Source of the DNA: an uncultured Nitrospira sp.
GTDB taxonomy: Bacteria; Nitrospirota; Nitrospiria; Nitrospirales; Nitrospiraceae
Direction: 5' to 3'
DNA: 44,642 bases
Assembly (NCBI GenBank): GCA_902500785.1
Contig: CABVRW010000030.1
Span: 1 to 44,642, forward strand
Within the stretch, counting starts at the first letter, position 1; each line of letters opens with the position of its first letter. The position numbers and the translations under genes were made by a program. Shown here one piece after another: positions 34,681 to 42,713 of the stretch. The notes beneath the pieces were generated by a model, which saw only the letters and a program-made list of their open reading frames with translations, had not been told where the DNA came from and did no database searches.

Positions 34681-35256
34681 ATGAGTGGACAAGTGTGCCG
34701 CGGTGGATCACAGGGAGCCGGGTGGGCCGGGGTATGTCTCGCGCTCATGACCGTGGCGTTGTTGATCGGCGGGTGTCGGTCCGGACATTCGACGGTGCCG
34801 ACGTCCACGCGGATCGGCGTGGTGGATCCTCAGCGTGTGCTGAGCGAGACCAATGTCGGGAAGAAGGCGAAGGACATGCTGGCCTCGTTTGCCAAGAACA
34901 GGCAGGCGCTGATCGAGTTGGAAGAAAAAGAGTTGCGGCGGATGGAAGAAGATTTCATGAAGCAGGGCAGTGTGTTGAGCGCCAATGCCAAACGAGAGCG
35001 GGAAGAACAATTCCGGCGCCGCATGTCGGAGTATCAGCAGAAGGTCACCGACCTGAACCGTGAAGTGCAGGAGAAGCAAAAAGAGGTGTTGGACGGGTTC
35101 CGCGAGAAGATTGAAGCCCTGTCGGGCAAGGTGGCAAAACGGCTGGAGTTGCAGGCCGTATTCGATCGCGGCCGCGGAGGCCCCACGCTTTATTTCGACG
35201 AGGCCGTGGATGTGTCGTCGCAGGTCATCGAAGAATTCAACAACACGTATCCATGA
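34681..35256 (+). CDS. Skp/OmpH family protein, predicted lipoprotein
   Basis: Skp-like periplasmic chaperone for outer-membrane proteins, apparently membrane-tethered. From ATG 34681 it has 191 residues: a signal peptide ending in the lipobox LLIGGC (Cys followed by Arg and Ser, so not an inner-membrane retention signal by the E. coli rule), then TRIGVVDPQRVLSETNVGKK, a long charged coiled coil (KNRQALIELEEKELRRMEED onward) and a C-terminal VIEEFNN, all as in Skp. Starts at 34642 or 34657 would give an over-long signal peptide. Lipid attachment is unusual for Skp. Its stop overlaps the start of the second Skp gene (ATGATGA). Confidence 0.86.
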   Translation: MSGQVCRGGSQGAGWAGVCLALMTVALLIGGCRSGHSTVPTSTRIGVVDPQRVLSETNVGKKAKDMLASFAKNRQALIELEEKELRRMEEDFMKQGSVLSANAKREREEQFRRRMSEYQQKVTDLNREVQEKQKEVLDGFREKIEALSGKVAKRLELQAVFDRGRGGPTLYFDEAVDVSSQVIEEFNNTYP

Positions 35257-35804
35257 TGAGGGGGCCCATGAACGTACGAATGTGGATCGTAGCGGGTGTG
35301 CTACAGGTATTGTTGGCATGGCTGGCGCAGCCGGTACAGGCGGCGGACCGCATGAAGATCGCGATGATGGACCAGCAAAAGGTCGTCGAACGGAGCGTGG
35401 CCGGGAAACGCGCGCTCGAGGATCTCAAGAGCTACTCCACGACGCGCCAAAAGATCATCGATTCCGACGACCAGGAGCTGAAGGAACTGGAGAAGGCGCT
35501 CCAGGATGCGACGTTCTCAGAGGAGACTCGCAAGGAGAAGCAGGAGCAGTTCAGAACGAAGCTGGAGGCCTATCAGCGCCGGATTCAGGATTTCAATCGT
35601 GAGGTGCAGGACAAGCAGCGGGGGATGGTCGCGGACTTTGCGCAGCGTATCCATGCCGCCGCCGCGGCGGTCGCCCAGAAGGAAGGGTATACCGCCGTCC
35701 TCGACCGGGGCAGCGAGTCCACGGTCAAGATCGTGATCTACAATCACCCGTCGGTCGATCTCACGGAGCAGATCATCAAGGAGTTTGATCGGCAAAACAA
35801 ATAG
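35253..35804 (+). CDS. Skp/OmpH family periplasmic chaperone
   Basis: Second, soluble Skp paralogue. It has 183 residues with a cleavable signal peptide (MWIVAGVLQVLLAWLAQPVQ, probable cut after AQPVQA), then KIAMMDQQKVVERSVAGKRA, a coiled coil with the family stretch FNREVQDKQRGMV, and the C-terminal strand GYTAVLDRG ending in LTEQIIKEFD. ATG 35253 overlaps the upstream stop; ATG 35268, just after GAGGGGG, is an equally good start and keeps the whole signal peptide. The pair presumably arose by duplication: both carry the DFNREVQ/DLNREVQ motif, but otherwise they differ widely. Confidence 0.9.
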   Translation: MMRGPMNVRMWIVAGVLQVLLAWLAQPVQAADRMKIAMMDQQKVVERSVAGKRALEDLKSYSTTRQKIIDSDDQELKELEKALQDATFSEETRKEKQEQFRTKLEAYQRRIQDFNREVQDKQRGMVADFAQRIHAAAAAVAQKEGYTAVLDRGSESTVKIVIYNHPSVDLTEQIIKEFDRQNK

Positions 35805-35846
35805 TCGGGAGTCGTAATCGTCTACGCAACACAGGAGGCGGGGCTG

Positions 35847-36302
35847 ATGTCAGTGATGGACAACGTTGAGATTCAATCGATCCTTCCCCACCGGTATCCA
35901 TTTTTACTCGTCGACCGCATTCGAGAACTCGAGCCGGACCGCCGGATCGTCGGCATCAAGAATGTGACCATCAATGAACCGTTTTTTCAGGGGCATTTCC
36001 CGGGACGTCCGGTCATGCCGGGCGTGTTGATCCTTGAGGCACTGGCCCAGGTCGGCGGAGTGTTGGCCTTTAAGTCGCTGGGGGCGGTCGGCCGGCCCGT
36101 GGTGTATTTGACCGGGATCGACGGGGCCAAATTCAGGAAGCCGGTGGTCCCGGGCGACATTCTCCGGTTGGAAGTCGATGTGCTGAAGAAGCGCGCCCCG
36201 TTCTGGAAGATGCAGGGCCGAGCCTTCGTCGAGTCCGAGCTGGTATGTGAAGCAGAAGTCACGGCTATGGTCACGGATGAAAAGGCGGTCGAGGGACAGT
36301 AA
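35847..36302 (+). CDS. fabZ: 3-hydroxyacyl-ACP dehydratase FabZ
   Basis: Dehydrates 3-hydroxyacyl-ACP in fatty acid synthesis and so competes with LpxA for the same substrate. Hot-dog fold with catalytic His and Glu: LPHRYPFLLVDRI at about 13-25, then FFQGHFPGRPVMPGVLILEA with the active-site His and Glu. KFRKPVVPGD also fits. It has 151 residues. ATG 35847 with GGAGG about 10 bases upstream. It directly follows the Skp pair; lpxD, which commonly lies between skp and fabZ, is not here. lpxA follows after 69 bases. Confidence 0.96.
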   Translation: MSVMDNVEIQSILPHRYPFLLVDRIRELEPDRRIVGIKNVTINEPFFQGHFPGRPVMPGVLILEALAQVGGVLAFKSLGAVGRPVVYLTGIDGAKFRKPVVPGDILRLEVDVLKKRAPFWKMQGRAFVESELVCEAEVTAMVTDEKAVEGQ

Positions 36303-36371
36303 CCAGTGGGTTGTGCAGTGGCCCGCAGCGTAGCGTTGAACAGGACGACAGGCAATGGTGAGGAGGTGTGA

Positions 36372-37181
36372 GTGAAGATACATCCGACCGCGGTGATCCA
36401 TCCTAAAGCGGTGCTCGCGGACGACGTGGAAGTCGGGGCCTACTCCGTCGTCGGGGAACACGTCCGGATCGGCGCCGGCACCCGAGTCTCGTCCCACGTC
36501 TGTATCGACGGGTGGACCGAGATCGGAGAGCGGTGCGAATTGCATCCTTTTGTGTCGGTGGGAGGTCCGCCGCAGCATATGCAGTACAAGGGCGAGCCGA
36601 CCAAGGTCGTGATCGGACACGACAATATCTTACGCGAGTATGTGACGGTCAATCGGGCGACGCTGCAAGGCGGCGGAGTCACCAGCATCGGCGACGCTAA
36701 TTTTCTGATGGCCTATGTGCATGTCGCGCACGATTGCCACCTCGGGAACCACCTGATACTGGCGAATGCGGCGAGTCTGGCCGGGCACATCACCATCGGT
36801 GATCACGCCATTATCGGCGGCCTCTCGGGCATTCACCAATATGTGCGCATCGGTGCCTATGCGATGGTGGGCGGTTGCTGCGCGCTCGGTCAGGATCTCC
36901 CGCCGTTCATGCGGGCCGCCGGCGGATATCGCGCCCGAATGTACGGATTGAACTCCATCGGTTTGCGACGGCATGGCTTCTCCTCCGATCGGATTGCGGC
37001 CTTGAAAAAGGCATATGAAGTGCTCTTTCGATCCGGGCATCGGGTGGCGGAGGCCGTCAAGCTGGCGCGTGGGACCTTCAGTGCCAGCCAGGATGTCATG
37101 CAGGTGGCCGCGTTCATGGAAGGGACCAAACGGGGGATCTGCCGTTCGGTCGGCAAGGATCAAGAGGGCGAAGAGGAGTAG
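36372..37181 (+). CDS. lpxA: UDP-N-acetylglucosamine acyltransferase LpxA
   Basis: First lipid A step: moves a 3-hydroxyacyl chain from ACP to UDP-GlcNAc. The left-handed beta helix shows hexapeptide repeats from IHPTAVIHPKAVLADDVEVG onwards. Catalytic His120 lies in AYVHVAHDCHLGNH. GGLSGIHQYVRIGAYAMVGG and GLRRHGFS are family blocks. It has 269 residues, GTG at 36372 preceded by AGGAGG (36361-36366). lpxI follows three bases after the stop. Whether it prefers UDP-GlcNAc or the 3-amino analogue cannot be read safely; see the oxidoreductase at 38080. Confidence 0.96.
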   Translation: MKIHPTAVIHPKAVLADDVEVGAYSVVGEHVRIGAGTRVSSHVCIDGWTEIGERCELHPFVSVGGPPQHMQYKGEPTKVVIGHDNILREYVTVNRATLQGGGVTSIGDANFLMAYVHVAHDCHLGNHLILANAASLAGHITIGDHAIIGGLSGIHQYVRIGAYAMVGGCCALGQDLPPFMRAAGGYRARMYGLNSIGLRRHGFSSDRIAALKKAYEVLFRSGHRVAEAVKLARGTFSASQDVMQVAAFMEGTKRGICRSVGKDQEGEEE

Positions 37182-37184
37182 CGG

Positions 37185-38027
37185 GTGGGAGAGCATGTGG
37201 CCGACGGTACACACGCGTCCAACGGACAGCGGATCGGGCTCATCGCGGGCAATGGCCGGTTTCCGATCATTTTTGCCGACAATGCGAAGCGGCTCGGGTA
37301 TTCCGTATCGGCGGTGGCGCACGAGGGCGAAACAGATCCCGAGCTGGAACGGCACGTCGATCACATTCACTGGATCAAGATCGGACAGTTCGGCAAATTG
37401 ATCGAGGCCCTCAAGGGGGACGGCGTTCAACGGGCGGTCATGCTGGGAGGCATCAAGAAGACGCACGTGTTTTCCACGGTCCGACCAGATTTTCGCGCGT
37501 TAGCCTTAGCTGCCAAACTGATTCATCTCAAGGACGACGATATCCTTCGTCGGGTCGCCCAGGAGATCGAACAAGAAGGCATTCAGATCTGTGAGTCCAC
37601 ATTCGGCCTTGAGGGGATTCTCGTCGAGGACGGCACGTTGACCAAGCGTGAGCCGAGCAAGAAAGAATGGGAAGACATTCGGTACGGCTGGGATGTCGGC
37701 AAACAGATCGGGGCGCTGGATATCGGGCAATGCGTGGTCGTCAAGGACCGGGTGATCGTCGCCGTCGAAGCCGTGGAGGGAACCGATGGCGCGATCCGCA
37801 GGGGCGGGGAACTGGCGCATGGCGGCGCGGTGGTCGTGAAACGGTGTAAACCTCAACAGGACCTCCGATTCGATCTGCCCGCCGTCGGTCCGCGCACCAT
37901 TGAGGTGATGGAGTCCGTGAAGGCGTCGGTGCTGGCGTTGGAAGCGGGGCGCGGGATCCTCCTTGATCGTGACGAAACGATCGCGAAGGCGAACCGCGCT
38001 GGAATCGCGATTGTCGGCCTGACCTAA
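37185..38027 (+). CDS. lpxI: UDP-2,3-diacylglucosamine pyrophosphatase LpxI
   Basis: LpxI (formerly DUF1009) hydrolyses UDP-2,3-diacylglucosamine to lipid X and UMP; it replaces LpxH in many non-enteric bacteria. Seen: IGLIAGNGRFPIIFA near the N terminus, VMLGGIKKTHVFS, LRRVAQEIEQEGI, DIGQCVVVKDRVIVAVEAVEGTD (split here as VVVKDRVIVAVEAVEGTD), RRGGELAHGGAVVVK and RFDLPAVGPRTIEVM. It has 280 residues, GTG at 37185 with AGAGGAG six bases upstream. It sits directly behind lpxA, so the lpxA-lpxI-lpxB path is colinear. No lpxH is seen in the window. Confidence 0.95.
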   Translation: MGEHVADGTHASNGQRIGLIAGNGRFPIIFADNAKRLGYSVSAVAHEGETDPELERHVDHIHWIKIGQFGKLIEALKGDGVQRAVMLGGIKKTHVFSTVRPDFRALALAAKLIHLKDDDILRRVAQEIEQEGIQICESTFGLEGILVEDGTLTKREPSKKEWEDIRYGWDVGKQIGALDIGQCVVVKDRVIVAVEAVEGTDGAIRRGGELAHGGAVVVKRCKPQQDLRFDLPAVGPRTIEVMESVKASVLALEAGRGILLDRDETIAKANRAGIAIVGLT

Positions 38028-38079
38028 TACCGTCCGGCATCAGCACGGAGCCATGTCTGTTGGCAGAGGATAGGGCGCG

Positions 38080-39069
38080 ATGAAACAGCTTCGAGCCGGT
38101 GTGATCGGCGTCGGCCACCTGGGCCAGCACCATGCGCGGCACTATGCGACGCTCCCCGGCGCGACATTGGTCGGTGTATATGACGCATCGCCGAGCCGCG
38201 CCAAGCTCATTGCCGATCGACATGGCGTGCAGGTTTGGACGGAACTCGACGACTTGCTGCAGCAGGTCGATATTGTCAGCGTGGCCGCTCCCACCTCCGC
38301 CCACTTTACGACGGCCAAGGCGTGCCTGGAAGCCGGCAAGCATGTGCTGGTTGAAAAACCCATCGCCACAACGCCTGCGGAATCCCGTGAGTTGGTCGAA
38401 CTGGCTGCGCGGCGCGGGTGCCTGTTACAGGTCGGACATAGTGAGCGGTTCAACCCGATCATGCAGCGCATGCGCCCCCACATTGAGCGCCCTGCCTTTA
38501 TCGAATGTCATCGGTTGAGCGCCTTCGGAGAACGGGGGACTGATGTCGATGTGGTGCTGGATCTCATGATTCACGACCTGGACCTCGTGTTGTCGTTCAA
38601 CCCTGGGGCGGTCGAGGAGGTTCGGGCGGCCGGTGTGCCGGTACTCTCACCCAACATCGATATCGCCAATGCTCGGATCGCCTTCGCAAGCGGATGTGTC
38701 GCAAATGTCACCGCCAGTCGGGTCTCGACCAATAAAATGCGCCGGTTGCGCGTTTTTCAGCGCGACCGCTATGTCTCGATTGATTTTCAGACACGCCAGG
38801 CCGTCGTGTCTCGACGCGTACAAGGCGCCGGCGCCAAGCCGACGATCGACGTGGAATCCTACCAGGCCGGAGATGAGGAGCCGTTGCGGCTGGAGCTGGA
38901 CTCGTTCATTCATGCGGTGCGTACCGGAACCCGTCCGGTCGTATCCGGTGAAGACGGGGAAGCGGCGCTCAATCTGGCCGCGCTGGTGCTGGAGGCCATC
39001 GGTCAATTTACACAACGCCACTCGGCAGGTGAGGCATCGGCGGTGGTGTTCGGTCAGGAGAATGTGTAA
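38080..39069 (+). CDS. Gfo/Idh/MocA family oxidoreductase in the lipid A operon
   Basis: NAD(P)-dependent sugar oxidoreductase. Rossmann motif GVIGVGHLGQHHARHY at about 7-22, EKPIATT with the conserved Lys, GHSERFNP, and DLMIHDLDLVLSF with the Asp-His of this family. It has 329 residues. The substrate is unknown. In Acidithiobacillus and Leptospira a relative (GnnA) in a similar place oxidises C3 of UDP-GlcNAc so that GnnB can aminate it, giving amide-linked lipid A. No GnnB-type aminotransferase is in this window, so that role is a hypothesis. It lies between lpxI and lpxB, with short gaps (52 and 39 bases). Confidence 0.88.
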   Translation: MKQLRAGVIGVGHLGQHHARHYATLPGATLVGVYDASPSRAKLIADRHGVQVWTELDDLLQQVDIVSVAAPTSAHFTTAKACLEAGKHVLVEKPIATTPAESRELVELAARRGCLLQVGHSERFNPIMQRMRPHIERPAFIECHRLSAFGERGTDVDVVLDLMIHDLDLVLSFNPGAVEEVRAAGVPVLSPNIDIANARIAFASGCVANVTASRVSTNKMRRLRVFQRDRYVSIDFQTRQAVVSRRVQGAGAKPTIDVESYQAGDEEPLRLELDSFIHAVRTGTRPVVSGEDGEAALNLAALVLEAIGQFTQRHSAGEASAVVFGQENV

Positions 39070-39108
39070 GGGTGTCACCTCTGTGCCTGTCCGCATGAGA
39101 CGAACAGC

Positions 39109-40242
39109 ATGCCACGTATCTTAATCGTGACCGGAGAAGCCTCCGGCGATCTGCACGGAGCCCACTTGGTGAAGGCGTTGAAGGAGCTGTCTCCCGCCCT
39201 TCAGATTGTGGGCATCGGCGGCGCCTCGATGCGGGCGGCGGGCGCAGAACTGGTCCGCGACATTCCACAACTGGATGTGATGGGGCTCATCGGCTTGTCG
39301 GCCGTCAAAACGATGCTGCAGCGGATTTCGCGAATCCGAACACTGATCAAGGGAGAACGTTGGGATCTTGTGGTGTTGATCGATAACCCCGGTCTCAATT
39401 TTCATTTTGCGCGGGTGGCCAAGGCCTGCGGTCTCAAGGTGCTGTATTACATCGCGCCGAAAGTGTGGGCCTGGCGGCCAGGACGGATGCGATGGATACA
39501 GCAGCGCGTCGATCATGTGCTGTCGATTCTTCCGTTTGAACAGGAGTTGTACCGGCGAGCCGGCGTTCGGTACACTTTTGTCGGCAACCCTCTCTTGGAC
39601 GAAATGGCGCCGTCGTACGACCGGGCAGCCATACGAAAGCAGTTCGGCCTACCGGAGTCGGGGCTGGTGATCGGCCTGTTTCCTGGAAGCCGAAAGGGAG
39701 AATTGCAGCAGCATATCCCGGTTCTGCGCGATGCGGTAAGGCGGTTGGTTGCACGCTATCCGGCGGCGCAGTTTATCGCCGCTCAGGCATCCTCGATTCA
39801 GGAGAGCCTGTTGGACGAACTGGTTCGCGATAGCCCCACCCCCATACGAATCTTTCGTGACCAGTCCAACGAAGTGATGGCCGCGTCGGATGTGCTCTTG
39901 GTGAAATCAGGGACGTCCACGCTTCAGGCGGCTGTGATTGGCACACCCATGATCTTGTTTTACCGCGCCGCATCGAGGGTCACCTACTTGCTCGCTCGGT
40001 TGCTTATTCGTGTTCCTTGGATCGGGCTGCCGAATCTCGTGGCCGGACAGACCATCGTCCCAGAATTAATCCACGATGACGCGACGGGTGAGCGGCTGGC
40101 TCAGGAAACGGAGCGGTTGTTGCAAGACCGGACGGCCTATGACGGCATGCGAGCTGCATTGCTCAAGGTCCGCCAGGCATTGGGCGACCCCGGCGCCTCG
40201 CGACGCGCCGCGGAAGCGATTCTTGCCGAGTGTCGCTCATGA
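39109..40242 (+). CDS. lpxB: Lipid-A-disaccharide synthase LpxB
   Basis: Condenses lipid X with UDP-2,3-diacylglucosamine to the lipid A disaccharide. GT19 family: ILIVTGEASGDLHGAHLVKA at the N terminus, GIGGASMRAAGAELV, DVMGLIGL, LIDNPGLNFHFARVAKACG, YYIAPKVWAWRPGRM, FPGSRKGEL, LVKSGTSTLQAAVIGTPM and GLPNLVAGQTIVPELI. It has 377 residues. ATG at 39109. Its stop overlaps the msbA start (ATGA at 40239-40242), indicating coupled translation. Confidence 0.97.
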   Translation: MPRILIVTGEASGDLHGAHLVKALKELSPALQIVGIGGASMRAAGAELVRDIPQLDVMGLIGLSAVKTMLQRISRIRTLIKGERWDLVVLIDNPGLNFHFARVAKACGLKVLYYIAPKVWAWRPGRMRWIQQRVDHVLSILPFEQELYRRAGVRYTFVGNPLLDEMAPSYDRAAIRKQFGLPESGLVIGLFPGSRKGELQQHIPVLRDAVRRLVARYPAAQFIAAQASSIQESLLDELVRDSPTPIRIFRDQSNEVMAASDVLLVKSGTSTLQAAVIGTPMILFYRAASRVTYLLARLLIRVPWIGLPNLVAGQTIVPELIHDDATGERLAQETERLLQDRTAYDGMRAALLKVRQALGDPGASRRAAEAILAECRS

Positions 40243-41975
40243 AACATTATCTTCGCCTCCTCAAATATCTGCATCCCTACCGGTTTCGACTGGGGGCGGC
40301 GTTCCTCTGTGCGCTGTTCGTGGCCGGGCTCTCCGCCGCCTATGCTTGGCTGGTGCGTCCGGTCCTCGACGGTCTGTTCATCAGCAAAGATGAAAGCCTG
40401 CTGCTGGTGCTCCCCATCGCCATTCTGGCGGTGGCGGTGCTGAAGGGGGTGTTCAACTATGGTCAGAACTATTTGATGAACTATGTCGGGAACCAGGTGA
40501 TCGGCGACATCCGAGAGCAGCTCTTCTCCAAGCTGGTTGGGCTGCCGGTTCGTTTCCACGACACGAATACGTCGGGTCGGTTGGTGTCGCGGGTCATCAA
40601 CGACGTCAATCAGATGGCCAATGCTGTGGCCGGAGTGCTGAAAGATTTGTTCCAGCAGGGGCTGACATTTTTGGCGATGATGGGGGTGATCGTCTATCAG
40701 AATTGGAAACTGGCGATGGTCTCCATGATCGTCGTGCCGCTGTCGGTGGTGACGATGGCGCGGATGGGGCAACGGTTGAGAGGTCTCGCCACGCGCGGCC
40801 AGGAACGTATGGGCGATATGGCCTCGACCCTGCAGGAAACGTTGGCCGGTATCCGCATGGTGAAATCGTTCGGGCGGGAAGAGGCGGAATCCAAGCGGTT
40901 TCGCCAGAGCAACGACGCCTTTATTCACACGACGATGAAGGCCATTCAGGTGTCTTCGCTGGGGTCGTCCCATATGGAGGTTATCGGTGTGCTCGGGGTG
41001 GCGGGGATTATCTGGTATGGTGGGTATTTGGTGATTCATGATGAAATGACTCCCGGCGCGTTCTTCTCATTTCTGGCGGCCATGTTTATGGCCTATACGC
41101 CGATCCGAAGACTTTCGGGAGCGAATAACACGGTTCAGCAGGCGCTGGCAGCCGCCGAACGGGTCTTTGATGTGCTCGATCTTCCGACGGAACAGGAGTC
41201 TCACGAGGGCCGGACGGAATTGCCGGCCATTTCGCGCTCCCTCGAATTTCGTCAGGTCGCATTTCGATATGCAGGCCAGAGCGAGCCCGCGCTGGTCGGT
41301 ATCGATTTGACGATTCGGGCCGGAGAGATCATCGCGTTCGTGGGCAGCAGCGGGAGCGGCAAAACGACGCTGGTCAGTCTGTTGCCGAGGTTTTATGATC
41401 CGACCGGAGGGCAGATTCTGATCGACGGGGTGGATCTTCAGTCCTGCAGTTTGCGTTCGGTCCGCGGGCAGATCGGCATCGTGTCGCAGGAAGTCGTATT
41501 GTTCGACGATACGGTGCGCAACAACATCGGCTACGGACGGCTGGGCGCCACGCCGGACGATGTAATGCGGGCCGCCCAGCTGGCCTATGCGCATGAGTTC
41601 ATCGTTCGAATGCCGGCCGGTTATGATACGTTGATCGGAGAGCGGGGGCTGAAGCTGTCAGGCGGCGAGCGACAGCGTCTGGCCATCGCGCGGGCGATTC
41701 TCCGAGACCCGCCCATCCTGATTTTGGATGAAGCGACCTCGGCGTTGGATACCCAGTCGGAGCGGATCGTCCAGCTGGCCTTGAGTAATTTGATGCATAA
41801 CCGCACCACCCTCGTGGTGGCGCACCGATTATCGACCATTCAGAATGCCGATCGCATCGTGGTGTTGGATCGAGGGACGGTGGCGGAGGTCGGCTCGCAC
41901 GAAGAATTATTGCGCAAGGGTGGCTTGTATAAGCGTCTGCACGCGATGCAGTTCGCCGACGCGATTCCGGAGTAA
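40239..41975 (+). CDS. msbA: Lipid A export ABC transporter MsbA
   Basis: Half-transporter with membrane and ATPase domains fused, flipping lipid A-core across the inner membrane as a dimer. In 578 residues: six membrane helices in the first 320 residues, then the ATPase with Walker A GSSGSGKTT, Q-loop GIVSQEVVLFDDTV, signature LSGGERQRLAIARA, Walker B ILILDEATSALD and the switch His in VVAHRLSTI. ATG 40239 overlaps the lpxB stop; a GTG three codons upstream is possible. The place in the lpx operon supports MsbA over other ABC exporters of the same build. Confidence 0.93.
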   Translation: MKHYLRLLKYLHPYRFRLGAAFLCALFVAGLSAAYAWLVRPVLDGLFISKDESLLLVLPIAILAVAVLKGVFNYGQNYLMNYVGNQVIGDIREQLFSKLVGLPVRFHDTNTSGRLVSRVINDVNQMANAVAGVLKDLFQQGLTFLAMMGVIVYQNWKLAMVSMIVVPLSVVTMARMGQRLRGLATRGQERMGDMASTLQETLAGIRMVKSFGREEAESKRFRQSNDAFIHTTMKAIQVSSLGSSHMEVIGVLGVAGIIWYGGYLVIHDEMTPGAFFSFLAAMFMAYTPIRRLSGANNTVQQALAAAERVFDVLDLPTEQESHEGRTELPAISRSLEFRQVAFRYAGQSEPALVGIDLTIRAGEIIAFVGSSGSGKTTLVSLLPRFYDPTGGQILIDGVDLQSCSLRSVRGQIGIVSQEVVLFDDTVRNNIGYGRLGATPDDVMRAAQLAYAHEFIVRMPAGYDTLIGERGLKLSGGERQRLAIARAILRDPPILILDEATSALDTQSERIVQLALSNLMHNRTTLVVAHRLSTIQNADRIVVLDRGTVAEVGSHEELLRKGGLYKRLHAMQFADAIPE

Positions 41976-41982
41976 AGGCGCC

Positions 41983-42713
41983 ATGAGCGTGAGTCGTCCT
42001 ATGCCCACTGATCGATCGCCGTCGTCGCCACAGCCGCAGCCGTGGCTGAAGCGGGTGGTGAACGCCCTGAAGGTGGCGGTTGTGCCGGCCGTCGGATATC
42101 AGGTCATTCAGATGTTGCGCCGTACGATGACCTGGCGTACCGAGGGCTTTGAGCATGTGTCCCGGTTGTTCCGGCAAGAGAAGCGGGTGATCCTGGCCTT
42201 CTGGCATGCCCAACAGTTGATGATGCCGCTCGCCATTCCGGGCCTGGTCGCCCATGTGTTGATCAGCCAGCATCGTGACGGTGAACTGATCCGCCGCATC
42301 GTGGCGCGTTTCGGGTTGGATGCCGTGCGCGGGTCCAGCACCAGAGGAGGCGCGGAGGCGTTTCGACAGCTGATCCGCCTGGGACGGACGGGCGGCAATC
42401 TGGTGTTGACGCCCGACGGACCGAAAGGTCCCCGTCAGGTTGCGAAGGTGGGAGTGGTGCAACTGGCGAGGGCCACCGGCCTGCCGATCATCCCCATGGC
42501 GTTCGGCTGCTCAAAAAAAAACTCTTCGCGAGCTGGGATCGGTTTATCATGCCCTATCCGTTTACACGCGGCATCTTTCTCCTGGGGCCGCCGATCGCAG
42601 TTCCGCCCGACGCCTCCACTGACGATCTCGAGCGTGTCCGTCGGGAGTTGGAAGAGACGCTGAACCGCATGACGATCGAGGCCGATGAGGCCGTCCTGCG
42701 GGCTGGCCCCTGA
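41983..42713 (+). CDS. DUF374 lipid A late acyltransferase-like protein, -1 frameshift
   Basis: DUF374 (COG2121) acyltransferase. The family includes Helicobacter LpxJ, which adds a secondary acyl chain to lipid A without needing Kdo; this operon fits that. From ATG 41983 the frame holds AFWHAQQLMMPLA, SQHRDGELIRRI, RGSSTRGGAEAFRQL and LTPDGPKGPR, then LPIIPMAFGCSKKN. After nine A at 42513-42521 the zero frame turns to nonsense and stops at 42663. The -1 frame gives KLFASWDRFIMPYPFTRG, FLLGPPIAVPPD, ERVRRELEETLNRM and stops at 42711-42713, overlapping the waaA ATG as TGATG. With the shift the protein has about 243 residues, the family length. Cause: real mutation, slippage, or sequencing error. 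Confidence 0.82.
42513..42522 (+). other. Nine-A slippery site at the DUF374 frameshift
   Basis: Nine consecutive A then C. In zero frame the codons are TCA AAA AAA AAC, which contains the heptamer A AAA AAC, a classical -1 slippery pattern. A -1 slip re-reads the C and continues CTC TTC GCG, exactly the conserved frame. A run of this length also permits RNA polymerase slippage and is a typical sequencing weak spot. Confidence 0.6.
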
